Assembly (NCBI RefSeq): GCF_000372725.1
Contig: NW_005198391.1
Coordinates: 116,944-180,943, forward strand
Origin: Emiliania huxleyi CCMP1516
Lineage: Eukaryota; Haptophyta; Isochrysidales; Noelaerhabdaceae
DNA: 64,000 nt
Direction: 5' to 3'
Shown here: positions 20,710-31,796 of the stretch, in pieces
Numbering within the stretch: position 1 is the stretch's first letter
Layout: each line of letters opens with the position of its first letter
Translations under genes and position numbers: made by a program
The notes under the pieces: model-generated
Told to the model about the DNA's origin: nothing
The model's database searches: none
The model's input: only the letters and a program-made list of their open reading frames with translations

Positions 20710-20895
20710 TAGCTCCGAGTAGAGGGGGCGTCCTTGCAGTTAAGGGGAAACCTGGTACGCGGGGCTAACCCTCGGAGAGTATTCTTTAGCTCCGAGTAGA
20801 GGGGGCGTTCCGCAGCTAGGGGGACCCACAGCGCGAGGGAAAAATTCCGCCGCTGGGGGAACCCCGGAGCGCAGAACTAACCCTCGGAGACCCGT
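20710..20895 (+). repeat. imperfect tandem pair
   Basis: agctccgagtagagggggcg occurs at about 20710 and 20790, each followed after 60-100 bp by ctaaccctcggaga. No coding potential. Confidence 0.7.
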
Positions 20896-21027
20896 GTTTA
20901 CTTTAAGGCCCTTGCCCTGCGAATGCGCGCCCCCCCCCTAGATAGGGGTCAGGGCTCTCTAGCCCGTAGCCCGATCCCGATCATCCGGCCCGCTGGATGC
21001 GCTTCTCAGCTCACCGGCCCTGGATGT

Positions 21028-21090
21028 GAGGTTACTGACTGCACTCCAAGTGCTCCAAAGTGCTCCAAGTGCTCCAAAGCCTGTTGTCTT
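21028..21090 (+). repeat. short repeat shared with 24970-25010
   Basis: ggttactgactgcactccaa followed by repeated gtgctccaa words. The copy at 24970 is in the same orientation. Confidence 0.7.
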
Positions 21091-21343
21091 TCTTTTGCGC
21101 ACATGTCGTTTACTTGGGGTCGTTGGGGTCGTGTTGGGTCAGATAGACAGACAGAAATCAGTGATTGATCGCACACATTTATTTCTTCTTGTGGGGGGCG
21201 CCCACGACCCGCCTAGCTCTTGCGGGCGGGCCCCTCCACCCTTCCTTCACGTACGGATCATGTAGTCCCCACAATCGCTGTCGTGGGATCGCTTGTCATG
21301 TGAGAGAGTGCGTTGAGAGATAATACCAAACAACTTTTCTCAG

Positions 21344-21425
21344 AAAGAAAGAAAACAGACAACCCAAGGGAGGGATGGGAGGACGGCACGCCGCCACCAC
21401 ACAGGGATTTTAAGGAGAGGAGTAA
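21344..21425 (+). repeat. dispersed repeat with polypurine arm, copy 1
   Basis: aaagaaagaaaac, then acaacccaagggagggatgg and gccgccaccacacagggatt ttaaggagagg. Other copies: 25628-25679 (+, partial), 33159-33235 (-), 49741-49843 (+), 50050-50093 (+, partial). It lies just upstream of the VAP gene. Confidence 0.85.
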
Positions 21426-21497
21426 GGTGCTAAAAGAGAAGAATTTAAACAAAACAACTGTCAAGAGAAGACAGATCACTTTACTTTTTTTCGCACG

Positions 21498-22295
21498 ATG
21501 TCCTTCGACGAGGAGCCGGCGGTGGTGCTCCTCTGCGTGCCCGACGACGCGGTCGCGTTCGACGGCGCCGGCGCCGGCTCGCTCGCGCTCACCAACCTCT
21601 CCCGCGCGTCGTGCGTCTGCTTCCGCGTGCAGGCGACCGACACGCAGCTCGAGGCGGCGCCGTCGGACGGCGTGCTGCCTCCAGGCAAGCAGGTGCAGGT
21701 GCGGCTGCGGCTGACAGCCGCGGGCGCGCCCGAGCGCGTGATCGTGCGCTACGCGCTGCTGCCGCAGAACTGCCGCGGCGCGCAGGTGAGCACGCACCTC
21801 GACAGCCTTCGCGATGCGTGGGGCTCCGACGCGCGGCACTGCCAGCACCTGCTCCGCGCGACGCGCGGCGCCGCGAGCGCGGAGGCCGACACCGCCTCGT
21901 CGCTGATTCGCACGGTGACCGGCGGCGGCGGCGCCCGCGAGCGATTGGCGGCGGCGGAGCGGCTCGCGCTGCTCCGCTCGGTGGAGCTGCTCCGAGCGGA
22001 GGAGGAGCTGCTCAAGGCGCAGGAGCGGATCTCAGCGCTGGAGGAGGGCGGCGGCGGAAACGGAGGCGGCGGCGGAGGCGACGGCGATGGCGACGGCGAC
22101 GGCGGTGGTGGCGGCGGTGGTGCCGCCTCCAAGGCCCCTCGAGAGGCACAGCCCCAGCGCAAGTCGTCCGGCCCGGGCGGGCGCGTCGTTCGCTCCACGG
22201 GCTCGGTGCTGGCGCTCGTGGCCTCGCACCTGGTTGTTGGCGCCGCGGCAGCCCTGGCCGGCGCGCTCTATGCGGATGCGATTATTGGGGTGTAG
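21498..22295 (+). CDS. VAP-like MSP-domain protein with C-terminal membrane anchor
   Basis: Single exon, 265 residues. The N-terminal half is an MSP (major sperm protein) domain: GSLALTNLSRASCVCFRVQ (the LTNPS..VCFKVKT strand) and DGVLPPGKQVQVRLRL (the G.I.PG...V strand). Then comes a coiled coil (RLALLRSVELLRAEEELLKAQERI), a Gly/Asp-rich linker, and a final hydrophobic segment LALVASHLVVGAAAALAGALYA. This is the usual order of VAP proteins, tail-anchored in the ER, which bind FFAT motifs of lipid-transfer and tethering proteins. The length matches the family. The Gly/Asp linker is unusual. Confidence 0.8.
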   Translation: MSFDEEPAVVLLCVPDDAVAFDGAGAGSLALTNLSRASCVCFRVQATDTQLEAAPSDGVLPPGKQVQVRLRLTAAGAPERVIVRYALLPQNCRGAQVSTHLDSLRDAWGSDARHCQHLLRATRGAASAEADTASSLIRTVTGGGGARERLAAAERLALLRSVELLRAEEELLKAQERISALEEGGGGNGGGGGGDGDGDGDGGGGGGGAASKAPREAQPQRKSSGPGGRVVRSTGSVLALVASHLVVGAAAALAGALYADAIIGV

Positions 22296-22486
22296 GCTTT
22301 TTCCAATGAGCAATGTCTTGTCCGAGTTGTAGCAGGGGATACCATTTACATTTCAATAAATAAATACAAACGTCTCCGATCTCCAGGAGAGATGGGCGAC
22401 GCACGAACACAGAGGCACAGCGCGCACCCCGCCCCGCTCGCAGGGCGTGCATTTCAAGGACCAACGGCTATATCGTCCCGTTTGCT

Positions 22487-22630
22487 GTTCACAGCCTTGT
22501 TATTGAGAAGGAAATACGTCCTATGGCGCTGTGCGCTGGTCTGTGAGTCTGAGAGGTTGAGGTGCGAGCCCTGGAGGCCCTGGGAATGGGGGGAGACTAC
22601 CCGCGGGCCTAGAAGGCCCGCGCGCAGGGG
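22487..22630 (+). repeat. dispersed repeat, copy 1 of 3-4
   Basis: It begins gttcacagccttgttattga, contains tatggcgctg..gcgctggtct and ends with a gcgggcctagaaggcccgcg hairpin. Copies: 36444-36583 (-), 39862-39955 (+, no hairpin), 58575-58625 (-, degraded). Confidence 0.85.
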
Positions 22631-22801
22631 GGTGGGGCAACCGCCCCTGTCAACCGCCCTGACCCGCGGCAGGGGCAACCTCCCCTGTCAACCGCCCCAC
22701 GCCACGCCGCTTGCGGCGGTCCTATTCCCAGCTCCGCTGAGGGCGCGTGCGTTATTTATGGCTTGACGCTCTGAGGGCGGATCGAGACGCACTCGGCGGC
22801 G

Positions 22802-23320
22802 ATGGCGGGAGCCGTGGCCGTGCTGTCGGTGATCAGTCTTGCCCCGTCGGCCAGCAGAATTACGCTCAATAAGCGATCTGCGCTCGCGGCGCACGGGTCG
22901 CACGTCGTGCTCGACTTTGAGGGCTTTGCCGTCGAGCCGGCTGCCGCGGGGAGGTGGACGCTCGCCACGCTAGAGGCGGCAGCAGCCGCACATGGCGCTA
23001 CCGTTGTCCACTCCAAGCTAGTGTTGCTCGGAGAGGACGGAACGACGCCGCCAGGGTTCACGGCGGCGGTGCTGCTCGATGAGTCGCACGCCACCGCCCA
23101 CTGCTACTCGGAGCACGGCTGGTTGGCCGTGGATGTCTTCACCTGCGGCGCGCAGGCGGACACGCTCGGGTTTGCCGACGCTGTGCGCCGGAAAGTGGAG
23201 GGCTACGTGCCAGGCGTGCGGTGCACGCAGCATGCCTCCATCGATCGATTCCTGCACAGAGAGCTCGAGCTTGAGGACAGTGGACACACCTCTTTTGAGC
23301 CGGGACGACTGGAAGTCTGA
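22802..23320 (+). CDS. speH: S-adenosylmethionine decarboxylase proenzyme, bacterial/archaeal SpeH type
   Basis: Single exon, 172 residues. Decarboxylates AdoMet to the aminopropyl donor for spermidine/spermine synthesis. The segment LLDESHATAHCYSEHGWLAV then DVFTCG is the SpeH active-site region. Glu94-Ser95 is the expected self-cleavage site, with Ser95 becoming the pyruvoyl group. His100 and Cys115 stand at the same spacing (+5, +20) as the catalytic His and Cys of the Thermotoga-type enzyme (known family). The first ~30 residues and the C-terminal third extend beyond the short bacterial form. Eukaryotes normally carry the much longer unrelated-length class, so this copy suggests lateral or endosymbiotic origin (inference). 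Confidence 0.8.
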   Translation: MAGAVAVLSVISLAPSASRITLNKRSALAAHGSHVVLDFEGFAVEPAAAGRWTLATLEAAAAAHGATVVHSKLVLLGEDGTTPPGFTAAVLLDESHATAHCYSEHGWLAVDVFTCGAQADTLGFADAVRRKVEGYVPGVRCTQHASIDRFLHRELELEDSGHTSFEPGRLEV

Positions 23321-23660
23321 GAGAGACCACGCGAGATGCGATACACGCACCCGCCAAAAAGTGCGTGCAACCGCCGATCCAACCCGCCTAAAAAGCTGCT
23401 AAAAAGTGCAATCCCGCCGCGATCCTTAACACAAGGAGACCTGGAAGATAAGAGCGGACATCAGACACGGCGGGAGGCGACGGTGGCCGCCGCCGCGGGT
23501 GTGGGGCCGGGCGCGTGGGGCTGTGGTGTGAGCTCCCCCCCCCCCGCAAGTGAAGCGAGGAAGAGAGTGTGTGTGACGGGGGACCAGCCTTCCTTCACGT
23601 GATGACAATGGACTGCACCGTGATGGGCTCGAGTGGCCGGTCGGCTTGCGTCGGCACCTG

Positions 23661-24542
23661 TCAGTGCGCGTCGGCCGGATCAGCATCTTCGGACTTCGCC
23701 GTGCGAGCCAGGACGTTTGGTGGTGCACGGCGGCGCGCGGACGCGCGCGCCTTTGAGATCCTGACGATCAAATCGTACCCCTGGACCACTTTCCCGAAGA
23801 CCGGGTGTTGGGAGCGGCCCGGGCTGAACCAGTCGAGAAAGGCGTTCTGGCCCACGTTGATGAAGAACTGCGAGCCGCCCGAGTCCTTCCGCCCGGTGTT
23901 GGCCATCGAGAGGGTGCCGGGCGCGTTCGAGATCCGCGCGGTGTGCTCGTCGGGGATGGTCCCGTCGGCGCTGCGCCGGATGCTCTCGCCGGTGGCGAGG
24001 TTGACAAAGGTGGAGCCGGGCGGTGGACCGCCCGTCCCAGCGCGCGGGCTCAGCGGGTCTCTGGTGAAGGGGCAGCCAAACTGGTCCTGAGGCGATGAAG
24101 GCGGAGGGCTTAGGAAGCGGCTCAGGCGAATGGGCGGCGGATGTGGCCACATTTATGTGTATGCTGCGGAGGGCACCATGAAGCCGGGAATTACACGATG
24201 GAAGTGCAGGCCGTCGTAGAAGCCGGTCCGCGCGAGATCGAGAAAGTTCGAGGCGGTGAGCGGCATCGAGTCAACAAAGATCTCTGCGACAAAGGTCCCC
24301 ATGCTCGTGTGGAACGTGGCGTGAGGGTTGGCCTGGATTGCCGGTGTGAACGTCGGCTCGACCGCTGGGGCTCCCGCTTGGGCTCCGAGCAACTTGGGGG
24401 CGGCGTTCGCGTGGCGAAATAGGACGATTCCGGCGGCAACGAAAGTCAGAGACACCAGCGCCACCGTGGCGTGACGGTGCCTGGGCGTCGCTTGAGGAAA
24501 GGAATCGGGAGGAGCGCTTCCCAGTTCCTGCCTTTTTGCCAT
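23661..24542 (-). CDS. cyclophilin-type peptidyl-prolyl cis-trans isomerase, membrane-anchored
   Basis: Two exons, 24177-24542 and 23661-24086, joined GFM to DQFGCPF (GT-AG intron), 263 residues. Start at ATG 24542. Residues ~29-47 ([17 protein letters not shown]) are a signal anchor, so the enzyme is probably lumenal or secretory. Cyclophilin landmarks: [20 protein letters not shown] (with the HFHRV motif), [29 protein letters not shown] (SQFFI) and [14 protein letters not shown]. The catalytic Arg of FHRV and the QFF residues are present. The Trp contacting cyclosporin is replaced (NAFLDWFS region). Confidence 0.85.
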
Positions 24543-24925
24543 GACAAAAAGGCGCACTTCGACGGCGCTGCAGGTGCCAGGACCTCACGTTGGCTGGAGA
24601 GATGCTGGGTGGCAGAGTCACGCGAATCCGTTTCTCTTTTTCATTGTAAATTCTCTTTTTCGTTGTGAGGTTACTGCATGCTGCTCTAGCCTCACATGTC
24701 ACTTCCTGTCGTCTGTTGTTTGTTGTGCCCTTGTTTGTTTCTCTTGGCACCTTGGAGTGCTGGGGGGGGCGACAGGGAGGATGTGGCCTTGAGTTATGTG
24801 TACGCCAACTCAGGGTGTGTGGCAGCCAGCTGGCTGTGTGTCTTGTGAGCTTGTTTGTGTCTGTGTGTCGCTCGTGCGTGTCGTCATCATCTGTCCAGCG
24901 TCCACCCATACCGCGTTGGTGTCCA

Positions 24926-26152
24926 GTCCGAGCCTGGCTGTTCTTCACCTTTCTACCTACCTACCTATAGGTTACTGACTGCACTCCAAGTGCTCCAAGT
25001 GCTGGGCGGGCTTTGCCTGCCATGTGCCATGCGTGGCAGCCGCCTTACCCAGCGGCTGAGGGAGGGTGTATAGAGGGTAGTGTAGAGAGAGCACGACCAG
25101 AGCTGCTGTGGTTTCAGCCTGCACCCCTGAGGGAGGGTGTATGTAGAGGATGTAGAGTGTAGAGCGCTGTAGAGCTGTAGATAGAGCTGGAGAGCGCTGT
25201 AGAGCTGTAGAGCTCTACATCCGCCGCGGGACGAAGCGCCTGCGTTGTAGAGCGATGTAGAGGCGCCCAGACTTTGCTCGGATTGCGAGCGCGCTGGTAG
25301 TAGTCGTAGGCGTCACCAGTCACCTTGGGAGCGGAGCTGCTCTTAGTCCTAGAAGATGTAGGATTGCGAGCGTGGGTGCTAGCAATCGTACAGAGATGCT
25401 ACGCTTGCGAGGAGTGCTGCTCACAATCCTTCGACTTCTAGGATTGAGAGCGAGGCTGCTCTCAATCCAAGCCGTCTAGAAAAGAAGGTTCACCCACACA
25501 GATGCCGGTATCGGTTTGATCGCGTCTCTCATAGCATTTTCTCTCTCAGTGTATGTGGCTCTTACTCAGTACATACATTCCCGGAGGAGGACTGCTGACA
25601 GGGTTTGCGATGAGGTCTGACCCGCCCGAAAAAGAAAGAAAGAAAACGGAGAACCCAAGGGAGGGATGGGAGGACGGCAGCCCGCCCGACTCCGGTCCCA
25701 GAGTCCAGCGTGCACACACCCCGGAGCGGAGGGTGCATGCACATCTCACAGGCCCGTGCCACATTCTAGTAGCACCGACAGGCACGTACAAGGGTCCACC
25801 GTGTACACGGTGGACCCCTGGACTGTGCACACTGCCTCCCACACGTTCAGTAACCACTTCCTACTTGTGTGGGCCCGGTTTCCCGGGAGCTAGCCCATGT
25901 CTCAAGCGGCGCGCATGCATCCAGATCAGCGAGGTCAATCGCGATCTGCGTGCGCCCGCCCACCGGCATCTGGTCGTTACGGGTTCCGCGCAGTTGCACA
26001 TCGAAGTCGCTCCACGGTCGACAGTGCACTGGTGGAGCGCCTCCAGCGTGCCGCCCTATCCACTCTAGTGGATCAGGCCGCGCAGCTTCCCTCGGCATAG
26101 CGCCAATCCCCAGGTAGGTAGGTAGAAAGGTGAAGAACAGCCAGGCTCGGAC
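24926..26152. mobile_element. element bounded by 40-bp perfect inverted repeats
   Basis: 24926-24965 (gtccgagcctggctgttctt...) is the exact reverse complement of 26113-26152. The 1.15-kb interior holds tgtagag/gagctgtag tandem words (25080-25260), inverted pairs of ggattgagagcgaggctgct type (25285-25470) and fragments of other dispersed repeats. No transposase frame. No target duplication was found at the edges. Confidence 0.65.
25545..25622 (+). repeat. dispersed repeat, paired with 40012-40083
   Basis: tacattcccggaggaggact then gctgacagggtttgcgatga, preceded by gtgtatgtggctctta. The copy at 40012 lacks about six bases in the middle. Confidence 0.85.
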
Positions 26153-26263
26153 AATCCCCAGCGCAAAGTGCTGTCCGCGTGTGTTTTCTTCATAAAGAGC
26201 GTTTCTTCTCCTCTAGTCACTCGCGCTGGTTCACTCCCGGGAAAGGACCCTAGGCCAAGGTCC

Positions 26264-29200
26264 ATGATGCTGTGCTTCCTCGCCGCGCTCGGACAGAACG
26301 GGCTCGACGGGCTCTCGCTGCGCCCATTTTCGTTGGCGACACCGCGTGGCGGAGGCCTCTTCGGTCAAACCAATTTCCCAGACTTTGGCGCCGCGTGGAA
26401 TCCCTCATCGCGAGACGAAGGAGGCTCCACCGATCAAACCGATCGCATTGAGCGTTATCAAAATGGTGGCTTCGAGGACCCTCCGGCCTGTTCGCTGCTC
26501 GAGCCAGGCCTGCCACGCTGGCTGTGTGGCGTGGTCGGGCAGCTTCCTCACATCGGCCTTCGCATCTCTCCCGCTGACGACCCGTCGACCGTGCTCTCTC
26601 TGCGGATAGAGGGCCTGATGGTGTCTGGCCTCAGCGTGCAGGACGTGCACTCCGCCCACCACCGCACCGGCAACGCTTCGCTTCCCCCTGGGTTCGCCGC
26701 CGCGCTCGATGGGATCGGCTTTCGCGTGCATCTGGACAGCTTTGAGGCGCCGCCCCTCGGCGCGGCATCCGCCTCGCGCGGTAGCGGCCCGACGCGCCGA
26801 CCCTTCCAACGTAGGTGTCGTCCTCGGACTGCGCGGTACTGGGCGGGCTGGTCAGCACGTGCCGCTCACAACCCTCGGCGCCGCTGCCGGGAGGCGCTCC
26901 CTCCTTCACCGTGACGCGCGCCGACTTTGACAAGGCTCCGGCCTCGCGACGTGCCCCGTGCTCTATCCTCGCGCCCCCGCCGCGACGCAGGCCCCCTCCC
27001 CCTCCCCAGGTGCACCACCTCGCGCTCGCACCCGTGATCGGCGCGCACCTCAAGGCTGAGGCGCGCGGCCGCCGCCCTCCGCTCGCCCTCCCCCAAAGGG
27101 CGTGGCGTAGTCCTCTCACCGTCGCCGGCTTGGCGGTGCGCCGCAGGGTGCCGCGATGTCGGTCCGCCTCGTCGTCGACGGTACGGCCGCGTACCCTCCG
27201 CCGCTGCGCGTGCCGCACTTCGGTCTCGAGCTGCCGCCGCACGGGCTCTCTCTCTCGGTGTGGCGCGAGACGAGCCTCGGCTTCTCGCTCGAGACGGACC
27301 TGCAGCCCTTCATCGCACTCATCCTCTCGCTGCTGCACGACGTGTCTGCCCGCCCGCGCCGGCCACGGCGAGCCCGCGCCCTCTCGACAGCCGCACCCTC
27401 TTGACAACAGGTCCTCCTCGAGCAAGTCTCGACCGCCGTCGCCGAGTCGGCCGTCAGCGAGAGCGAGCTCTTTTGCGAGTGGGTCCGCCAGCAAATGGGG
27501 CCGAAGCAACTCGGTGGCGACGGCAGCGACTTCATCCTCTCGCCGCCCCTCCCCGAGCCGCCCTCGCCCTACCCGCGCGGCGACACGCTCGTCTGGCGCG
27601 ACGTCGCCGGCGGCCTGCTCGTGACTCTCAACTCGGAGCGCGGCCTGGGCGGCTTCTCGCTGCAAGAGGCCGCGGCCGTGACGGCGGGCGCCGCGCCTGC
27701 GAGGGCCAGGGCCTTCCCGCCCTGAGGCGCGAGCTCTGGGCTGTAGGCGGGCCACCTCCTCGGTGAGCACGGCAAGGGCCAGCTGCGCCTCCCCCTCTGG
27801 GAGATCGACCTCGCGCAGCGCATCCCGACCCTCACGGACCCGGTCGTCGGCGCGTCGCTCCGGCTCGCCCCCGCCTACCTCGAGCTGGGCGGGCTCCACA
27901 CCCTGAACCAGCTCGCGCTCGCCAAGCCGCGCGGCCGCAGCACCGAGCCGTACTCGCTCGAGTTTGGGCTCGGCTTTCGCGAGCTCACCGTCGAGCTCCG
28001 CTTCAACCTCTCCATCGCCCTGCCAGAGGCCGGCCCCGACTCGCTGCTCTACCACGCGAAGAGCGCGCCGCTCGCGCAGCAGCTCAAGCTCTCCCTCTCC
28101 CTCTCCAACCTCTCCGCCTCGGCCATCGCTTTCGCGCCCCTCTCGACCGACGAGCTCTTCGCCACGCCCTGGCTCTACCTCACGCCCGCCTGCCTGCTCC
28201 GCCCGCTGCGCGTCGCCTCGCTGCGGCAGCTCCTGCTGAGCCTCTCGCCCGACGTGATCCGACTCGGTGAGCGGGGCGAGCGCCCTCTGCGACCCCGCGC
28301 GCGCGAGGGCCCCACCCCGGCCCGCCCCCCGCCGCAGGAGAGGACCCGCTCTACGAGATCTACCGGCCGGAGATCGAGGCGCGCCTGTACGGCCTCGTCT
28401 CGGACGCGATCGACTTTCTCGACGCAAACTACGTCTCGCCCGACGCCATCGCCGCCCTCACGAGCGGTCCGCTGCTCAACATGGTGAACGGGCTGCTGCC
28501 GTCCGCGTTCGACTGGCTCACCGGGGATTGCGAGCCACCCCCGACGCCGCCGCCGCCACCCGCGCCCGTCGAGTGGTGCCGCGCGCCGCTCGTGCAGCTC
28601 GCAGAGTCGGAGCTGACGGCGCGGCTCGTCAACACGCTCTTCGAGGCGCTCGGGCTGGGCGACGTGTCGGTGCACGGCGCCGTCTCCGTCCCGCTCGACG
28701 GCGCGTGGCTCGGGCCCGTCACAATCGAGGTGTCGGAGCCGCGGCTGGAGAACCTGGACCAGCTCTCCGAGCTGAAGCTGCTCGCGGCTGACTGCGCCGA
28801 GCCAACCACGCTGCGCAGCACAATCGGGCTCGGCTCGGCCGAGAAGCCTCTGCGCATCTCCTTTGTGGCGCGCGTGCAGCTCGGCTGCTTCTCGAACGGC
28901 GACCGCTTCGGCGGCAAAGGGTGCGAGTGGCACGAGTACAACGTCACCCTCTCGCTCGCGGCGGTGCGGCTGCAGCTCGACCTCGACGTCGAGCTGCTGC
29001 AGCCCTTCCCGCGCCCCGAGGCTGCCAACGCGTCGCTCGCGTGCGCCGCGCTCCCCCTCTCGGCCGCGCGGCTCCTGCCGTCGACGCGGCTCGAGATTGC
29101 CGACTGGTCCGACGCGCTTCTCGAGCTCGAGGTGCACGCGCGGGGGCAGCCGCTCCCGGCAACCGTGCCGACGGGGTGGGTGTACTGGCTGGTGTCGACC

Positions 29201-31357
29201 CTGCTCCCCGACGGGCTCGACCTGGGCAACGACCTCGTCAACAGGACCCTCGCCAAGGCGCACCAGGCGTGCGCCGGCACGCTCCCGCCGCGCGAGGCCG
29301 AGGCGCCGGAGGACCACACTTTCGTCAAGGTTTGCATCCTGCTCGGCATCTACGGCACGGCGGTGCTCATCTCGGGAAGCATCATCGGGTACCACTGCGC
29401 GTGCCGGCCGGGGGAGCGCGCCGCGGCCAACGACGACGTCTCCACGGGCCTCTCGCTCGCGCGCGAGCAGCCGCTGTGGCAGTCGCTGCTCATGTCGGCG
29501 GTCTGCGTCGCCATCATGGCCATGTTTGTCTACTCGCAGTGCAACGGCGCGCTGGGCAACCTCTTCATCCACGTCTCCGTCGCCGGCGACCCGCTGCCCG
29601 TCATCAACGGCTTCAACATCACCGTGGCCGACACGGTGCTCGAGATCTGGTCGTCGGGCTCGCCGCCGCTGGCGATCCTCGTGGGCGGCATGTCGGGCAC
29701 CTGGCCGTACGTCAAGATGACGCTGACGCTCTTCGCCCTCTGGGCGCCGCCGCGCGTGCTGCACGCGGACCGGCGCGGCGCCTTCCTCTTCTTCTTCGAC
29801 GCCTTTGGCAAGTGGTCCTTCTTCGACGTGCTGCTGCTCCAGCTGCTCATGGCGGGCTTCCACCTCAACTTCGACGTCCCGACGGCCCAAGAGCTGCCGC
29901 CGGGCCTGTGCGGCTCGCCGACGCCGCTCGTCGGCTTCGCGACCGAGGTGGCGCCGCTCGAGCTCGTCTCGCTCTTCATCGTCGCGCTGATGCTCTCGCT
30001 CATCGCGACCAACATTGTCAACCACTGGCACCAGGTCTCTGTCCTCGAGTCGCACCGCAAGTACACCGCGCAGCTCACCTCCAAGATCGAGCGAACCACC
30101 CTCGCGCGCCAGACGTCGGCGCAAGCGTCGGCGAGGTCCGCGGCGCCGCCGGCGGAGGAGGCGTCCCCGCCGCTGCTCGCGCAGCTGCGCTCCTTCTCGC
30201 CCTTCGGCCGGCGGCCCCCCCAGCCCGACGAGGCGGAGAAGGAGGTCGCGCTCGGCCGGATTCGCACGGAGCCCGCGCCGACCTCGCTCCGGCGCTCGCG
30301 GACCGTCGAGGGCCATGTGCGCGGCTCGCCGCGCCAATCGCTCGCGCGGCTCTCGCTGGCGCCCGCGGCGCGGCAGGCGGAGGCGGTGCAACGGACGCTG
30401 GTGGCCGAGGCTGGCGGCGACGAGCCGGCGGGCGGGCTGCGCGTGCACCGGCTGAAGCTCAAGACGCGGCACCTGCAGCTGGTCAAGTGGTGGCTGCTCG
30501 GCTCGATCGGCCTCACGCTGGTCGCCTTCTTCACCACCTCCTTCACCATCTCGGTCGAGGGGCTCGTCGGCAACATCATCGACTCGCAGCCCGGGCAGAG
30601 CTCCCACCAGTCCTTCTCCTTCTTCTCGATGGGCGACGTGCTCGGCGAGTCGGCGCCGGCGATCGGCGGCGCCGTGCTGCAGGCGCACCGCTACCTCTTC
30701 CTCATCCTGTGCGGCGTGATGCCCGTGGTCTGGCTCAGCCTCTGCCTCATCATCTGGCTCGTGCCGATGGACCCGCACACGAGCCACAACTTCGGGCTGC
30801 TCGCCCAAGTCGCGTACTGCTACACCGGCATGGACGTGCTCGTCGTCGTGATTGGCGCCACCATCTTCCAGCTCGGCGCCGCCATCGAGTTCCAGTTCGA
30901 GTCGCAGGTCTGGCTCCTCTCCTCGCTCATCGACCGCTACTTCTCCGAGTTTGTGCCCGAGACCTCCCGCACGCACGTGCACACCACCATCTCGCTCGGC
31001 GCCGCCTTCGAGATTGGCATCGGCCTCGTCGTCGTCGCGTCGATCGTCTCCACCGCCGCGGGCTGGTTCGTGATGTACGCGCACCAGCGGCTGCTGCACG
31101 AGGAGACCTTCTTGTTCCCGGTGGACGGCCAGGAGGGGCTGGAGTCGAGCGACCCGGAGGACGGCGAGGGCGGCGCGCTGGGGGAGCACTCCTCCTCGCA
31201 GGTGGCGGACTTGCGCGAGCTGCCAGCGACGGGCGGGCTGTCGCGGCTGAGGCAGGGCCTCTCTTTTGGCGGCAGCCCCCAAAGCGGGCCATCTCGGGCC
31301 CCCTCCACCACCTCAACGGACGACCTCGCGGGGATGCGGCAGCGCGTCCTGTTGTGA
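26264..31357 (+). CDS. PqiA-like multi-pass membrane protein with very large N-terminal lipid-binding-like region
   Basis: Seven exons close in frame: 26264-26746, 26815-26934, 27010-27054, 27147-27341, 27411-27668, 27747-28266, 28338-31357 (about 1,546 residues). The first half has no TM and alternates amphipathic strands (SVRLVVDGTAAYPPPLRVPH, QLRLPLWEIDLAQRI, ELTVELRFNLSIALPE, GPVTIEVSEPRLENLDQLSE), resembling TULIP/BPI-type domains (weak, inferred). The second half has at least eight TM segments, including GTWPYVKMTLTLFALW...FLFFFDAFGKWSFFDVLLLQ, the signature of the paraquat-inducible protein A family. In bacteria PqiA partners a lipid-transporting MCE protein. A membrane lipid-transfer role is therefore plausible. 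Four of six introns have GC donors. The exact 5' end (start choice, exon 1) is least certain. Confidence 0.7.
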
Positions 31358-31796
31358 TGTGTGAGAGCCGGGGTGCTGCGCTGGGCACCTTGCCCGTGCG
31401 TGGCCCACCCTCGCTCGAGGTGGCTCGAGTCGAGCGGCACAAGAGGTCACCCCTTTTGAAAGGAGAGGGTTGGTGAGGAGAACCCCCTCTTGTTGTGGAA
31501 TATTCTCTCTCGCTCCTGCCTCTTTTCTCTGAAGTCGAGAGAGACCGCCCCTCTCATGGCCCCTCTATTCAATTAAAAGTCTATTCGCCCGCGAGATGGC
31601 GGATGTGAGATGGGCCCGGTCCCCAGCGCCCAGGGAGTCGGCCGGCGCGAGCGACGGCCGCCGAGCTTTGGGTCGCCGACATACAGCGAATATTGTGCAC
31701 CGAACGCATGCTAATGAGTGGGGGGGTACGACCCCCCACGACGTTATGAATGCAGGCGGGGCCGCGATTGAGCATTCAGCATTGACACCGTCGTTT

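Noticed and set aside
26631-31282. Very long open frames on the minus strand (598 and 1,035 codons) opposite the PqiA-like gene
   Set aside because: Arg/Glu/Gly/Ala-rich composition from GC-rich antisense codons. The plus strand has TM segments, family motifs and in-frame splicing.
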